Of a stretch of DNA of 64,000 bases, positions 26,221 to 34,881 are shown one piece after another. Every line of letters starts with the position of its first letter. Positions within the stretch are counted from its first letter, which is position 1. The stretch spans positions 1-64,000 of the forward strand of contig NZ_NHSJ01000087.1 in the NCBI RefSeq assembly GCF_002937075.1, written 5' to 3'. A program made the position numbers and the translations under genes. A model generated the notes under the pieces. The model did not search any database, was not told the origin of the DNA, and worked only from the letters and a program-made list of their open reading frames with translations. The stretch is from Rhodoblastus sphagnicola (GTDB taxonomy: Bacteria; Pseudomonadota; Alphaproteobacteria; Rhizobiales; Beijerinckiaceae).

Positions 26221-26326
26221 AATCTCCCTGTTGCCGCGTTGCATCACTTTCGCCAAACCACGCGAAAAAGGGTTTTTTTCCTTTCAAAAGTACGTCAGAG
26301 TTCGCAACTCATTTTTTGGGGTGTAA

Positions 26327-28846
26327 ATGTCGGGGCCGGCGACCGAGAAAGCCTCCAGCGCCAAGGCGCGGCGGCTGGTGGAGATGACGGCGGCCTATCG
26401 GCCGTTCGACGGGACGCCGGATGAATTCATCGGCGCCGACGGGCGTCCGCGCGGCCACTGGCTGGAATTCTTCGACAAGATGGCCGGCCTCGGCGCCGAC
26501 GATATCGCCCGCCGCTTCGAGGCCATCGAGCGCAACATCCGCGAACAGGGCGTGTCCTACCGCGCTTACGGCGAAACCACCGAACGCATCTGGCCGCTCA
26601 GCCATATGCCGCTGCTGATTTCGGAAAAGGACTGGGCGGTGATCGAGGCTGGCGTCACCCAGCGCGCCGAAATTTTCGATCTGCTGCTCGCCGATCTCTA
26701 TGGCAAGGGCGAACTGGTCCGAAACGGGTTTTTGCCCGCCGCCGCCGTCACCGGCAGCTCCGACTTCCTGCGGCCCATGGTCGGGGTCAAGCCGCGCGGC
26801 GGACGCTGGCTCAATGTTTACGCCGCCGATCTCGGACGCGGCCCGGACGGGCAATGGTGGGTGCTGTCCGACCGCGTCCAGGCCCCCTCCGGCCTCGGCT
26901 ATGCGCTGGAAAACCGGCTCAATCTGACGCGCGCCTTCCAGGCGATCTACCGCGACATGAACGTGCGCCGGCTCGCCCCGTTCTTCCAGGCGTTTCGCGC
27001 CGGCCTCGCCGCGCTGGCCAGCCGCTCCGACCCGCGCATCTGCCTCTACACCCCCGGCCCCTACAGCGAGACCTATTACGAACAGGCCTATCTCGCCCGC
27101 TATCTCGGCCTCGTGCTGGTCGAGGGCGCGGACCTCGTCGCCCGCGACGGCCTCGCCCATGTCCGCACCATCGCCGGGCTGAAGCGGGCGGATGTGATCT
27201 GGCGGCGCATCGACGCCGATTTCGCCGATCCGCTCGAACTCAAGAGCGGCTCGCAACTGGGCGTGCCCGGTCTGGTCGAAACCATCCGCCATGGCAGCGT
27301 CGCCGTCGTCAACGCGCTCGGCTCGGGCGTGGCCGAAACCCCCACGCTGCTCGGCTTCATCCCCGCGCTCGCCGGGCGCCTGCTCGGCGAAAAACTGCTG
27401 CTGCCGAACATCGCGACCTGGTGGTGCGGCCAGGCGCGCGAACGCGAACATGTGCTGTCGCGCTTGCAGGACATGGCGATCGCCCCGGCCTTCGGCTCGG
27501 CGACGACGCGCTCCCAACTCGGCCGCACTGTCGTCGGCAGCGAACTCACGCCGGTGCAGCGCGAGCGCCTCGCCGAGGCGATCCGCACGCGCGGCGCCGA
27601 TTATATCGGGCAGGAGGTGGCCAGCCTTTCCACCACCCCGACCTGGGTCGGCTCCAAGCTCGAGCCGCGCCCGTTCGTGCTGCGCGTGTTCGCCGCGCTC
27701 GACGCCGACGGCAAGTTCCATGTCATGCCCGGCGGCTTCTGCCGCATTTCCGACCGGCTCGACTCCCGCGCCGTCGCCATGGGCGCGGGCGTGCAGACCA
27801 CCGATGTCTGGATCGTCTCCAACAAGCCGGTGGCGCAAACCACCCTGTTGCCGCAGACCGAGAATGTCTCGATCCGCCGCATCATGGGCAATCTGCCGAG
27901 CCGCGCCGCCGACAATCTGTTCTGGCTCGGCCGCTATCTCGAACGCGCCGAGGCGACGCTGCGGTTGATCCGCTGCCTCGGCAAGCGCGTGATCGAGAAC
28001 GAGGATTTGACCGCCGAGGGCGCGGCCACCATGCAGCGCCTGCGCAAACTGCTCACCGACTGGGGCGCGGCCCCCGCCAGGCCGAAAGTCGCGCTGACGC
28101 CGCAGGGCTTCCTCAACACCGCTTTGTTCAACGTCGATGAATTCGGCTCGGCGATCGCGCTGGCCCACAACGCGCAGCGCACGGCGGCGGTGATCCGCGA
28201 GCGCCTGTCCGCCGACACCTGGCGCATCGTCGTCGAACTGCTCCAGGGCCTGCAAGGCTGCCAGCCGCCGCTCGACGAGGCCGAGATCCTGGAACAGGCG
28301 GACATCGCGCTTCAGGCCATCGCCAGCATTTCCGGCCTGGCGCAGGAGAACATGAACCGCGTCGCCGGCTGGCGCTTCCTGGAAATGGGCCGCCGGCTGG
28401 AGCGCGGCGTCAACACCGGCCGCTTCATCCGCGCCTTCGGCATGGAGCAGGCGCGCGGCGCCGATTTCGACGTGCTGCTCGATCTGATCGATTCGCAAAT
28501 CACCTATCGCTCGCGCTACCTCATCGGCGTCGCGCCCTATCCGGTGCGCGACATGGCCCTGCTCGACCCGTACAATCCGCGCTCCGTCGCCTTCCAGACC
28601 GCGCGGCTGGCGGAGCATATCGCCACCTTGCCGGTGCTGCGCCAGGATGGCATGCTGGAGCCGCCCAACCGCATCGCCATCAATCTCGACGCCGACCTGC
28701 GCACCGCCTCCGCTTCCGCCGTGACCACGGAATTCGTGATGTCGGTCGAGCGCCGGCTGCTGCAACTCGCGGATTCCATCGCCGCCCGCTATTTCCTGCA
28801 AGGGGCCAATGCGGCGCAGGCCGAGAAACAGGTGGGCCTCGCGTGA
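26327..28846 (+). CDS. Circularly permuted ATP-grasp / alpha-E domain fusion protein
   Basis: The product has 839 residues. The first about 510 residues match the circularly permuted type-2 ATP-grasp domain (DUF404/407), with DLYGKGELVRNGFLP, YRDMNVRRLAPFFQ and ICLYTPGPYSETYYEQAYLA as landmarks. The rest (about 515-830) is an alpha-E helical domain (DUF403), beginning SRAADNLFWLGRYLERAEA. These are predicted to activate a carboxylate with ATP and make a peptide or amide bond on an unknown substrate. In many bacteria the two domains are separate genes. The transglutaminase gene starts within the stop codon (overlap). Confidence 0.88.
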   Translation: MSGPATEKASSAKARRLVEMTAAYRPFDGTPDEFIGADGRPRGHWLEFFDKMAGLGADDIARRFEAIERNIREQGVSYRAYGETTERIWPLSHMPLLISEKDWAVIEAGVTQRAEIFDLLLADLYGKGELVRNGFLPAAAVTGSSDFLRPMVGVKPRGGRWLNVYAADLGRGPDGQWWVLSDRVQAPSGLGYALENRLNLTRAFQAIYRDMNVRRLAPFFQAFRAGLAALASRSDPRICLYTPGPYSETYYEQAYLARYLGLVLVEGADLVARDGLAHVRTIAGLKRADVIWRRIDADFADPLELKSGSQLGVPGLVETIRHGSVAVVNALGSGVAETPTLLGFIPALAGRLLGEKLLLPNIATWWCGQAREREHVLSRLQDMAIAPAFGSATTRSQLGRTVVGSELTPVQRERLAEAIRTRGADYIGQEVASLSTTPTWVGSKLEPRPFVLRVFAALDADGKFHVMPGGFCRISDRLDSRAVAMGAGVQTTDVWIVSNKPVAQTTLLPQTENVSIRRIMGNLPSRAADNLFWLGRYLERAEATLRLIRCLGKRVIENEDLTAEGAATMQRLRKLLTDWGAAPARPKVALTPQGFLNTALFNVDEFGSAIALAHNAQRTAAVIRERLSADTWRIVVELLQGLQGCQPPLDEAEILEQADIALQAIASISGLAQENMNRVAGWRFLEMGRRLERGVNTGRFIRAFGMEQARGADFDVLLDLIDSQITYRSRYLIGVAPYPVRDMALLDPYNPRSVAFQTARLAEHIATLPVLRQDGMLEPPNRIAINLDADLRTASASAVTTEFVMSVERRLLQLADSIAARYFLQGANAAQAEKQVGLA

Positions 28847-29742
28847 TTTACGACATCCGCCACATCACCACCTACGCCTATGAATCGTCGGTCTCGTTCT
28901 CGCTCTGCGCGCTGCGCCTGCGCCCGACCAGCCGCGCCGGGCAAAAGGTGCTGTCGGTGGATGTGACGCTCGACCCGCCCGCCGCCCAGCGCACCCCGCG
29001 CTTTTGCTTCTTCGGCAATTCCTTCGAGATCGTGCGCGTCGATGACGAACATCGCGAGCTGAAGGTCACGGCCAAGGCGCGGATCGCGGTGGCGCGGCCC
29101 GAAGCGCCGGCCGTCACGCCGCCCTGGGAGGAAGTGCGCCAGCAGGCGTTCGGCGCGCACGATCTCGGCCCGCAATCGCCCGCCCATTTCATCTACGCCA
29201 GCCGCGCCGTGTCGCTCGACGAGCCGGTGGTGGCCTATGCCCGGACGAGCTTTCCGCCGGACCGCGAAATCCTCGCCGGCGCCCGCGACTTGATGCGAAG
29301 AATTTGGGACGATTTCGACTACGACCCCAAGGCGACGCTGGTCTCGACGCCGCTCGGCGAGGCCTTTTCCAAGAAAAAGGGCGTGTGCCAGGATTTCGCC
29401 CATATCATGATCGCCGGCCTGCGCGGTCTCGGCCTGCCGGCGCGTTATGTCAGCGGCTATCTGCGCACCGCGCCACCGCCTGGACAGAAGAGACTGGAGG
29501 GCGCCGACGCCACCCACGCCTGGGTCGCCGTGTGGTGCGGGCCGTTTGACGGCTGGGTCGGCCTCGACCCGACCAACAATATTTGCGTCGGCGACGACCA
29601 CATCATTTTGGCTGAAGGGCGGGACTATGCCGACGTCGCGCCGATCGAGGGCGTGATCCTGTCCACCGGCGGCCAGGACGTGTCGGTGGCGGTGGACGTG
29701 ATCCCTGTCGCGGCGGAAAACGCCCCGCCGACGTTCAAATAG
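28843..29742 (+). CDS. Transglutaminase-like protein, partner of the ATP-grasp/alpha-E protein
   Basis: The product has 299 residues from GTG 28843, overlapping the previous stop. An N-terminal beta domain (1-90) starts YDIRHITTYAYESSVSFSL. The papain-like catalytic domain has Cys182 (KKGVCQDFAH), His225 (DATHAWVAVW) and Asp242 (GLDPTNN). The family (linked to ATP-grasp and alpha-E neighbours) is thought to cleave or cross-link peptides, with no established substrate. There is no signal peptide, so it acts in the cytosol. A decayed relative lies at 1696-2075. Confidence 0.9.
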   Translation: MIYDIRHITTYAYESSVSFSLCALRLRPTSRAGQKVLSVDVTLDPPAAQRTPRFCFFGNSFEIVRVDDEHRELKVTAKARIAVARPEAPAVTPPWEEVRQQAFGAHDLGPQSPAHFIYASRAVSLDEPVVAYARTSFPPDREILAGARDLMRRIWDDFDYDPKATLVSTPLGEAFSKKKGVCQDFAHIMIAGLRGLGLPARYVSGYLRTAPPPGQKRLEGADATHAWVAVWCGPFDGWVGLDPTNNICVGDDHIILAEGRDYADVAPIEGVILSTGGQDVSVAVDVIPVAAENAPPTFK

Positions 29743-29767
29743 GCGTTCTGTCCGAAGGTTTCAGCGC

Positions 29768-31252
29768 TCAGCCCGCCGCGCCCGCCCGAGAGATTTCGCG
29801 AACGGTCTTGGTCGAAACGGCGACCTGGTTGGTCGCGGCTGAAATCGAGGCGATGCTCTGGCTGATCTGCTCGACGCCGGTCGAGGCGACCTGCATGTTC
29901 TCCGCGATCTCGCGCGTGACCGCCGTCTGCTCCTCCACCGCCGTCGCGATGCCGGATGAGATTTCGCTCAGCCGGTTTATGGTCTCCGCGATCGAGCCGA
30001 TGGCGGCGACGGCGCCGCGCGTGGCGTCCTGAACGGCCGCGATCTGCGCGGAAATTTCGCTGGTGGCCCTGCCGGTCTGATCGGCCAGCGCCTTGACCTC
30101 ATTGGCGACGACGCCGAAACCGCGTCCCGCGTCTCCGGCGCGCGCGGCCTCGATGGTGGCGTTGAGCGCCAGCAGATTGGTCTGCGTGGCGATGGTGGAG
30201 ATCAGCGAGGTGATTTCGCCAATGCGCTGGGTCGTCTGCGCGAGGCCGTTGACGATGCGATCGGCTTCGCCGGCCTGGGTGACGGCGTCGGTGGACATGT
30301 GCATGGCCGTGGTCACCTGCCGGCTGATTTCCTGCACCGAACCGGCCAGTTCCTCGGCGCCGGCGGCGACAGCCTGCACCGTCACGCTGGTCTGCGCCGC
30401 GGCGCTGGCCGCGCTGGCCGCGCGCTCGTCGGTCTCGAAAACCCTCTTGGCGACTTCGCTCAATTCCTCATCGACCTGGCGCGCGGTCTGTTCGCGGTGG
30501 CGGCGGCGCACGTAACTGCCGGTGATGTCGGTGGCGAATTTCACGATTTCGGAAATCTTGCCATTGGCGTCCAGGATCGGATTGAAAGAGGCGACCAGCC
30601 AGACTTCCTTGCCGCCCTTGCCGATCCTCTTGAATTCGCCCACCTTGGGCTGGCCGCGCGCCAGATCGTCCCAGAACTGGCGATAGTCCGGACTCGCGGC
30701 ATAGGCGCCCTCGACGAAGATCGCGTGACGCTTGCCGATGACTTCCTCGCGGCTGTAGCCCATCGCGGAGAGAAAATTGTCGTTGGCGTCGAGCACGACG
30801 CCGTCCGGCGCGAAATGGACGACCGCCTGAACCCGTTTGATCGCCGCGACCTGTCCTTCGGCCGCGACCGCGCGCATTTTTTCCTCGGTGATGTCGGAAG
30901 CGATCTTGACGACCTTGACGACCTTGCCGCCCGACAGCACGGGATTGTAGGACGCATGAATCCAGACTTCGCGGCCGTCCTTGCCAATGCGCTTGAATGC
31001 GCCCGCCTTGAACTCGCCGCGCGCCAGGGCGGGCCAGAAGTCGCGATATTCGGCGCTGTCCCGATAGGCCGGCTCCACGAACATGGAATGAGGACGCCCC
31101 AGAATCTCCGCGCGCGAATAGCCAAGCGCCCGCAGGAAATTGTCGTTCACCGCGGCGACCTTGCCATCGGGCGTGAATTCGATCATGGCGTGAGACTTGT
31201 CGAAAGCCTCCAGCGTCTCCGCCGCATGGCCGTTATCATGCCATAGCCTCAT
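29768..31252 (-). CDS. Soluble PAS-PAS chemoreceptor
   Basis: The product has 494 residues and no membrane segment. Two tandem PAS domains (about 15-130 and 135-250) share the motifs [15 protein letters not shown] / [15 protein letters not shown] and [21 protein letters not shown] / [22 protein letters not shown] in outline. A signalling domain with [20 protein letters not shown] follows. The PAS pair resembles Aer-like or haem/flavin redox sensors, but no ligand residue is certain. It lies just upstream (same strand) of the NosR/NirI-like gene. Confidence 0.9.
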   Translation of the reverse strand: MRLWHDNGHAAETLEAFDKSHAMIEFTPDGKVAAVNDNFLRALGYSRAEILGRPHSMFVEPAYRDSAEYRDFWPALARGEFKAGAFKRIGKDGREVWIHASYNPVLSGGKVVKVVKIASDITEEKMRAVAAEGQVAAIKRVQAVVHFAPDGVVLDANDNFLSAMGYSREEVIGKRHAIFVEGAYAASPDYRQFWDDLARGQPKVGEFKRIGKGGKEVWLVASFNPILDANGKISEIVKFATDITGSYVRRRHREQTARQVDEELSEVAKRVFETDERAASAASAAAQTSVTVQAVAAGAEELAGSVQEISRQVTTAMHMSTDAVTQAGEADRIVNGLAQTTQRIGEITSLISTIATQTNLLALNATIEAARAGDAGRGFGVVANEVKALADQTGRATSEISAQIAAVQDATRGAVAAIGSIAETINRLSEISSGIATAVEEQTAVTREIAENMQVASTGVEQISQSIASISAATNQVAVSTKTVREISRAGAAG

Positions 31253-31363
31253 GAGATCCTCGAATTCCTTGTTGAGGCCGCGCGACCAGGGACGACGATA
31301 TGTCGTGATGTCGATTGGATATTACGGGGACTAGCCTGCGTGTAGCTTGCGCGCGCCGCGCCA

Positions 31364-33490
31364 TCATGGCGCCGCCTGCAACCGCTCCCGCGCCGCCCTG
31401 CGCGCTTTTTTCGCCGCCAGCACCAGCGGCACGCATTGTGTTTTATCGTCGTGGATCGCCACGCAATCCATGCATTGGAAACATTCGGCATAGATCACGG
31501 CGCCGCCGCGCTCGATGGCGCCGTAACGACACTTCACCCGGCACATCTGGCACGGCGTTCCACACTCCCGACGGCGCGGAATCCAGTTGAACAGCCGAAC
31601 GTAACTCAGCGCCGAGAAGGTCGCGCCGAGCGGACACAGGTAGCGGCAGAAAAACTTGTAGTGGAACATGCCCAGGATCAGCAGCGCGACCGCATAGAGC
31701 ACGAAGGGCGCGGAGCGGATGAACAGCAGCGTGATCGAGGTCTTGAACGGCTCGACCTCCGCGACCCTTTCCGCCTGCGACGAAAAGAAGATCGCCGTGA
31801 CCAGGATGGCCGCCAGCACGAGAAATTTCGGCAGCCGCGCCAGCCGCTCGTAGCGTTGCGGCAGGGAGAATTGCCGCAGCTTGGTCACGCGCGCGATTTC
31901 GCCGAAAAATTCCTGCAAGGCGCCGAACGGGCACAGCCAGCCGCAAAAGGTTCCGCGTCCCCAGATGAACAGGGCGGCGACGCCGAAGACCGTCACCATC
32001 AGCGTCGGCGGGTCCCACAGGAAGAACTGAAAAGTCCCCTGCCCCCGGATCGCCTTGATCAGCCCGAACAGCCAGACGATCGACAGTTGCGCCTGCGCGA
32101 TCCAGCCGATGAAGACCAGCGTGAACGCGAGAAAGCCGAGCCGGAAGATTTTGAACGCGCGCGGCGAGCGCACCAGCAGTTTCTGGCGCGAAAGCGCGAA
32201 GGCCAGCACGATCAGGCCCGCGCTCAGGATGGACATGTCGCGCGCCCGGCTCGCCCAGATCGAGCGCAGACCCAAACCCTTGTCGTCCGGCGGCAGGTCG
32301 AACAGATCTTGCGGCAGGATGTAGTCCAGCTTGAAGTCGGTGGGGAATTTTTCGGGATAGACAATCCCCTTTTCGCGGATGACGCGGATCGAAAATTGCG
32401 AGGACGAGGCGGGATCGAAGGCGGCTTCCGGCGCGATGCGCAGCACCGCCACATCGGCGCCGGCGAAATCGGGCAGATCGAGCCGGTCGCGCCAGACGAA
32501 ATCGCGCCACGCCACCGGCGCGCCGGCCTGCGCCAGCCCGATCAGGTCGGGCGTCGCGCCGGGCACGAAACTTTCGGGCATGAAGGTCCAGCGCCCCAGC
32601 GAAATCACCATCATGGCCGGGGCGCCGTCGAGTTGGCCCATCAGCTTGCGCCAATTGGCCTCCCCCAGCAGATTGCGGCCGATAATGGGGACATCGACTT
32701 CCGCGATATAGAGATCGGCGAAGGCGCCGCCGGGGTCCGCCAGCCCCTCGCGGTCCAGCCCCTCGGCTTCCGTCGCCTTGTAAGCCTGTTCGACTTCGGC
32801 GTTGCTCACGCGCAGACGCCGGATGTATCCGCGCTCCAGCATTTGCGCGAAGGTCAGCGGCGCGAACACGCCCGGCCGGATCTTGGCGACGCGGTTGGGG
32901 TCGCGCCCCCTGGAAAAGCCCAGGCGTTCGCGCGCGACCTGAAGCGCCGCGTTGACGATGGTTTCATTGATGATGCGCACGGAGGCCGTGGCCTTGGACA
33001 CCCCGTCGATCTCGGCCGCCACGCCGTCGCGGTTTTTGGTGGCGAGCTTGCGCGGGGCGACGATCTTGATCGCCTGGTTGAGCGACAAGCCCTCATATTG
33101 CTTGACGAAATCGTTGAGCGGCTCCGGCCCCAGGCCATCGACGAACACCGGCTCGTGTTGCGACAGCACGCGCACGCTGAGGAAGGCGCCATTGGGCCGC
33201 AGCGCCACCAGCAGGTTGACCGGCGTGCCGGAAAAGCCGGGAATGGGCTCGAAATCCACCGACTCGAACACATAGGCGGCGAGGACGTCGCCGTTGTAGC
33301 TCTGCTTGAGGATCGGCCAGACCGGCAGGACGGGATCGCGTTCGCCGACACTGTAGGGCTTGGGAAACAACAGCTCCACGCCCGCGCGGTCCAGCGTCGC
33401 CGCCGCCGCCACACCGCCAATCAGCATCAGCAGCGCGGCGCACGCGCCGACGAGCACGCGGCGTCCGGCGCGCCATAGTCCAGAAACCAT
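31364..33490 (-). CDS. NosR/NirI-family flavin- and Fe-S membrane protein
   Basis: The product has 708 residues. A signal helix leads into a periplasmic FMN-binding domain (about 75-175, covering VNLLVALRPNGAFLSV). Five to six helices follow from about residue 420, and then a polyferredoxin-type cytoplasmic part with CGWLCPFGALQEF, CRYLCPLGA, CGTPCQMCRVKC and CFQCMDC. This order matches NosR/NirI, which donate electrons to or regulate nitrous-oxide and nitrite reductases. No nos or nir structural gene is nearby. It diverges from the FIST sensor gene across a 197-bp region with an inverted repeat. Confidence 0.88.
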   Translation of the reverse strand: MVSGLWRAGRRVLVGACAALLMLIGGVAAAATLDRAGVELLFPKPYSVGERDPVLPVWPILKQSYNGDVLAAYVFESVDFEPIPGFSGTPVNLLVALRPNGAFLSVRVLSQHEPVFVDGLGPEPLNDFVKQYEGLSLNQAIKIVAPRKLATKNRDGVAAEIDGVSKATASVRIINETIVNAALQVARERLGFSRGRDPNRVAKIRPGVFAPLTFAQMLERGYIRRLRVSNAEVEQAYKATEAEGLDREGLADPGGAFADLYIAEVDVPIIGRNLLGEANWRKLMGQLDGAPAMMVISLGRWTFMPESFVPGATPDLIGLAQAGAPVAWRDFVWRDRLDLPDFAGADVAVLRIAPEAAFDPASSSQFSIRVIREKGIVYPEKFPTDFKLDYILPQDLFDLPPDDKGLGLRSIWASRARDMSILSAGLIVLAFALSRQKLLVRSPRAFKIFRLGFLAFTLVFIGWIAQAQLSIVWLFGLIKAIRGQGTFQFFLWDPPTLMVTVFGVAALFIWGRGTFCGWLCPFGALQEFFGEIARVTKLRQFSLPQRYERLARLPKFLVLAAILVTAIFFSSQAERVAEVEPFKTSITLLFIRSAPFVLYAVALLILGMFHYKFFCRYLCPLGATFSALSYVRLFNWIPRRRECGTPCQMCRVKCRYGAIERGGAVIYAECFQCMDCVAIHDDKTQCVPLVLAAKKARRAARERLQAAP

Positions 33491-33687
33491 TGCCCCTCCC
33501 CCGAGCGCATTCGCGCCAGAGCCTTGTTCTTGTTTGCTTGTTCACGGCCGAACTCCGGCGGTGAACAAGCTCGGGCAGGTTGTGCGAGGCGGAAAACATC
33601 GCCTATAGTACTTTCTCACAATTGCGCGCCGAACCCGTCACACCAACGGGTCAGAACAAGACGCGCGGGTGATGGGAGCATCGTTGA
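33491..33687. promoter_or_regulatory. Divergent promoter region with inverted repeat
   Basis: GCTTGTTCAC (33536-33545) and its exact reverse complement GTGAACAAGC (33561-33570) are separated by 15 bp. CTTGTTC also occurs as direct repeats just to the left. The position between divergent NosR-like and FIST genes suits an operator for a regulator controlling both. The regulator is unknown. Confidence 0.55.
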
Positions 33688-34881
33688 GTGAGCGAACAAG
33701 CGGAGCGCGACGGCGTGGTGATCGCCTCCAGCAGCGCAGGCAGCCCCGAACAGGCCGCGCGGGACATAGCGGCGGACATCGCCCGACAGAGTCCGGACGA
33801 GGCGCCGCGCGACGCGCTGGCGGGGCTGATCTGTTTCGTCTGCGCCAGCCATGACGCCGCCCGTTTCGCGGCGGAGATCGAAACAGCCCTGCCGGGGGTG
33901 GCGATCTATGGCTGCACCACGGCGGGCGAACTCGCCCCCTCCGGCTGGGCTTCGCAATCGGTGGTGGCGCTGGGTTTCCTGCGCCGCGATTTCACCCTGG
34001 TCGCCCATCTCGTGCAAAACCTGTCGCATTTCTCGGTCGAGGCCGGCCGCGCCGCCTTCATGGAAACGCGCGACGCCCTGATCGCCAGCGACCCGCGCAT
34101 CGAGCCGGAACATTGTTTCGGGCTGCTGCTGATCGACGGCCTGTGCCGGCGCGAGGAGGCGGTGATCTCCGCGCTTTATTCCGCGCTCGACGAAATCCCG
34201 GTGGTCGGCGGCTCGGCGGGCGACGCCTTGAGCTTCGACAAGACCTTCATGATCCGGGGCGGCGAGGTTTTCAGGGACGCCGCGCTGCTGCTGCTGTTTC
34301 ATACCAATCTGCCGTTCGCGCCGTTCAAATGCGATTATTTCGAGCCGACGCAAAACAAGCTGGTGGTGACCGACGCCGACACCGACCTGCGCATCGTCCG
34401 CGAATTGAACGCCGAACCGGCCGCCGCCGAATATGCCCGCGCCGTCGGCGTGATGGAGAGCAAGCTCGAAACCTCCTCCTTCGCCTCGCATCCGGTGCTG
34501 GTGGGCGTCGGCGGCCAATATTACGCCCGCTCGATCCAGAAGGTGAACGCGGATGGCTCGCTGTCGTTCTTCTGCGCCATTGACGAGGGGCTGGTGCTCA
34601 CCGTGGCCAAGCCGCGCGATCCCTATGAGAGCACGCTGGCGACATTCGTCAGCATGGAGGAGCAGCTTGGCTCGGTTTCGCTCTATATCGGCTTCGATTG
34701 CGTGCTGCGCCGGCTCGACGCCGAGCGCCGCCAGATCTCGCGCCGCCTGTCCGAGCTTTACCGTTCGCGCCGCGTGATCGGCTTCAACACTTATGGCGAA
34801 CAGTTCCGCTCCATGCACGTCAACCAGACCTTTACCGGAATCGCGCTTGGACGGCGCAGCCGGGAGGACGCGGCGGAATGA
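33688..34881 (+). CDS. FIST-domain sensor protein (NosP-like)
   Basis: The product has 397 residues with FIST N (about 25-230) and FIST C (about 240-380) domains. Landmarks are YGCTTAGELAPSGW, VVGGSAGDALSFDKTF and a C-terminal SLYIGFDCVLRRLDAE. FIST proteins are intracellular ligand sensors. NosP, a haem-binding member, senses nitric oxide and acts on a co-transcribed histidine kinase. The next gene, overlapping by ATGA, encodes just such a kinase, and a NosR-like gene is divergent. The haem ligand is not certain, so NO sensing is inference. Confidence 0.85.
   Translation: MSEQAERDGVVIASSSAGSPEQAARDIAADIARQSPDEAPRDALAGLICFVCASHDAARFAAEIETALPGVAIYGCTTAGELAPSGWASQSVVALGFLRRDFTLVAHLVQNLSHFSVEAGRAAFMETRDALIASDPRIEPEHCFGLLLIDGLCRREEAVISALYSALDEIPVVGGSAGDALSFDKTFMIRGGEVFRDAALLLLFHTNLPFAPFKCDYFEPTQNKLVVTDADTDLRIVRELNAEPAAAEYARAVGVMESKLETSSFASHPVLVGVGGQYYARSIQKVNADGSLSFFCAIDEGLVLTVAKPRDPYESTLATFVSMEEQLGSVSLYIGFDCVLRRLDAERRQISRRLSELYRSRRVIGFNTYGEQFRSMHVNQTFTGIALGRRSREDAAE

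Noticed and set aside
26309-28801. 830-codon open frame opposite the ATP-grasp/alpha-E gene
   Set aside because: It is antisense to a clear gene, has no homology-like motifs and arises from codon bias in GC-rich DNA.
31436-33478. 680-codon frame antisense to the NosR-like gene
   Set aside because: Its composition is rich in Arg/Gln/Asp/His, a typical shadow; the opposite frame has full domain evidence.
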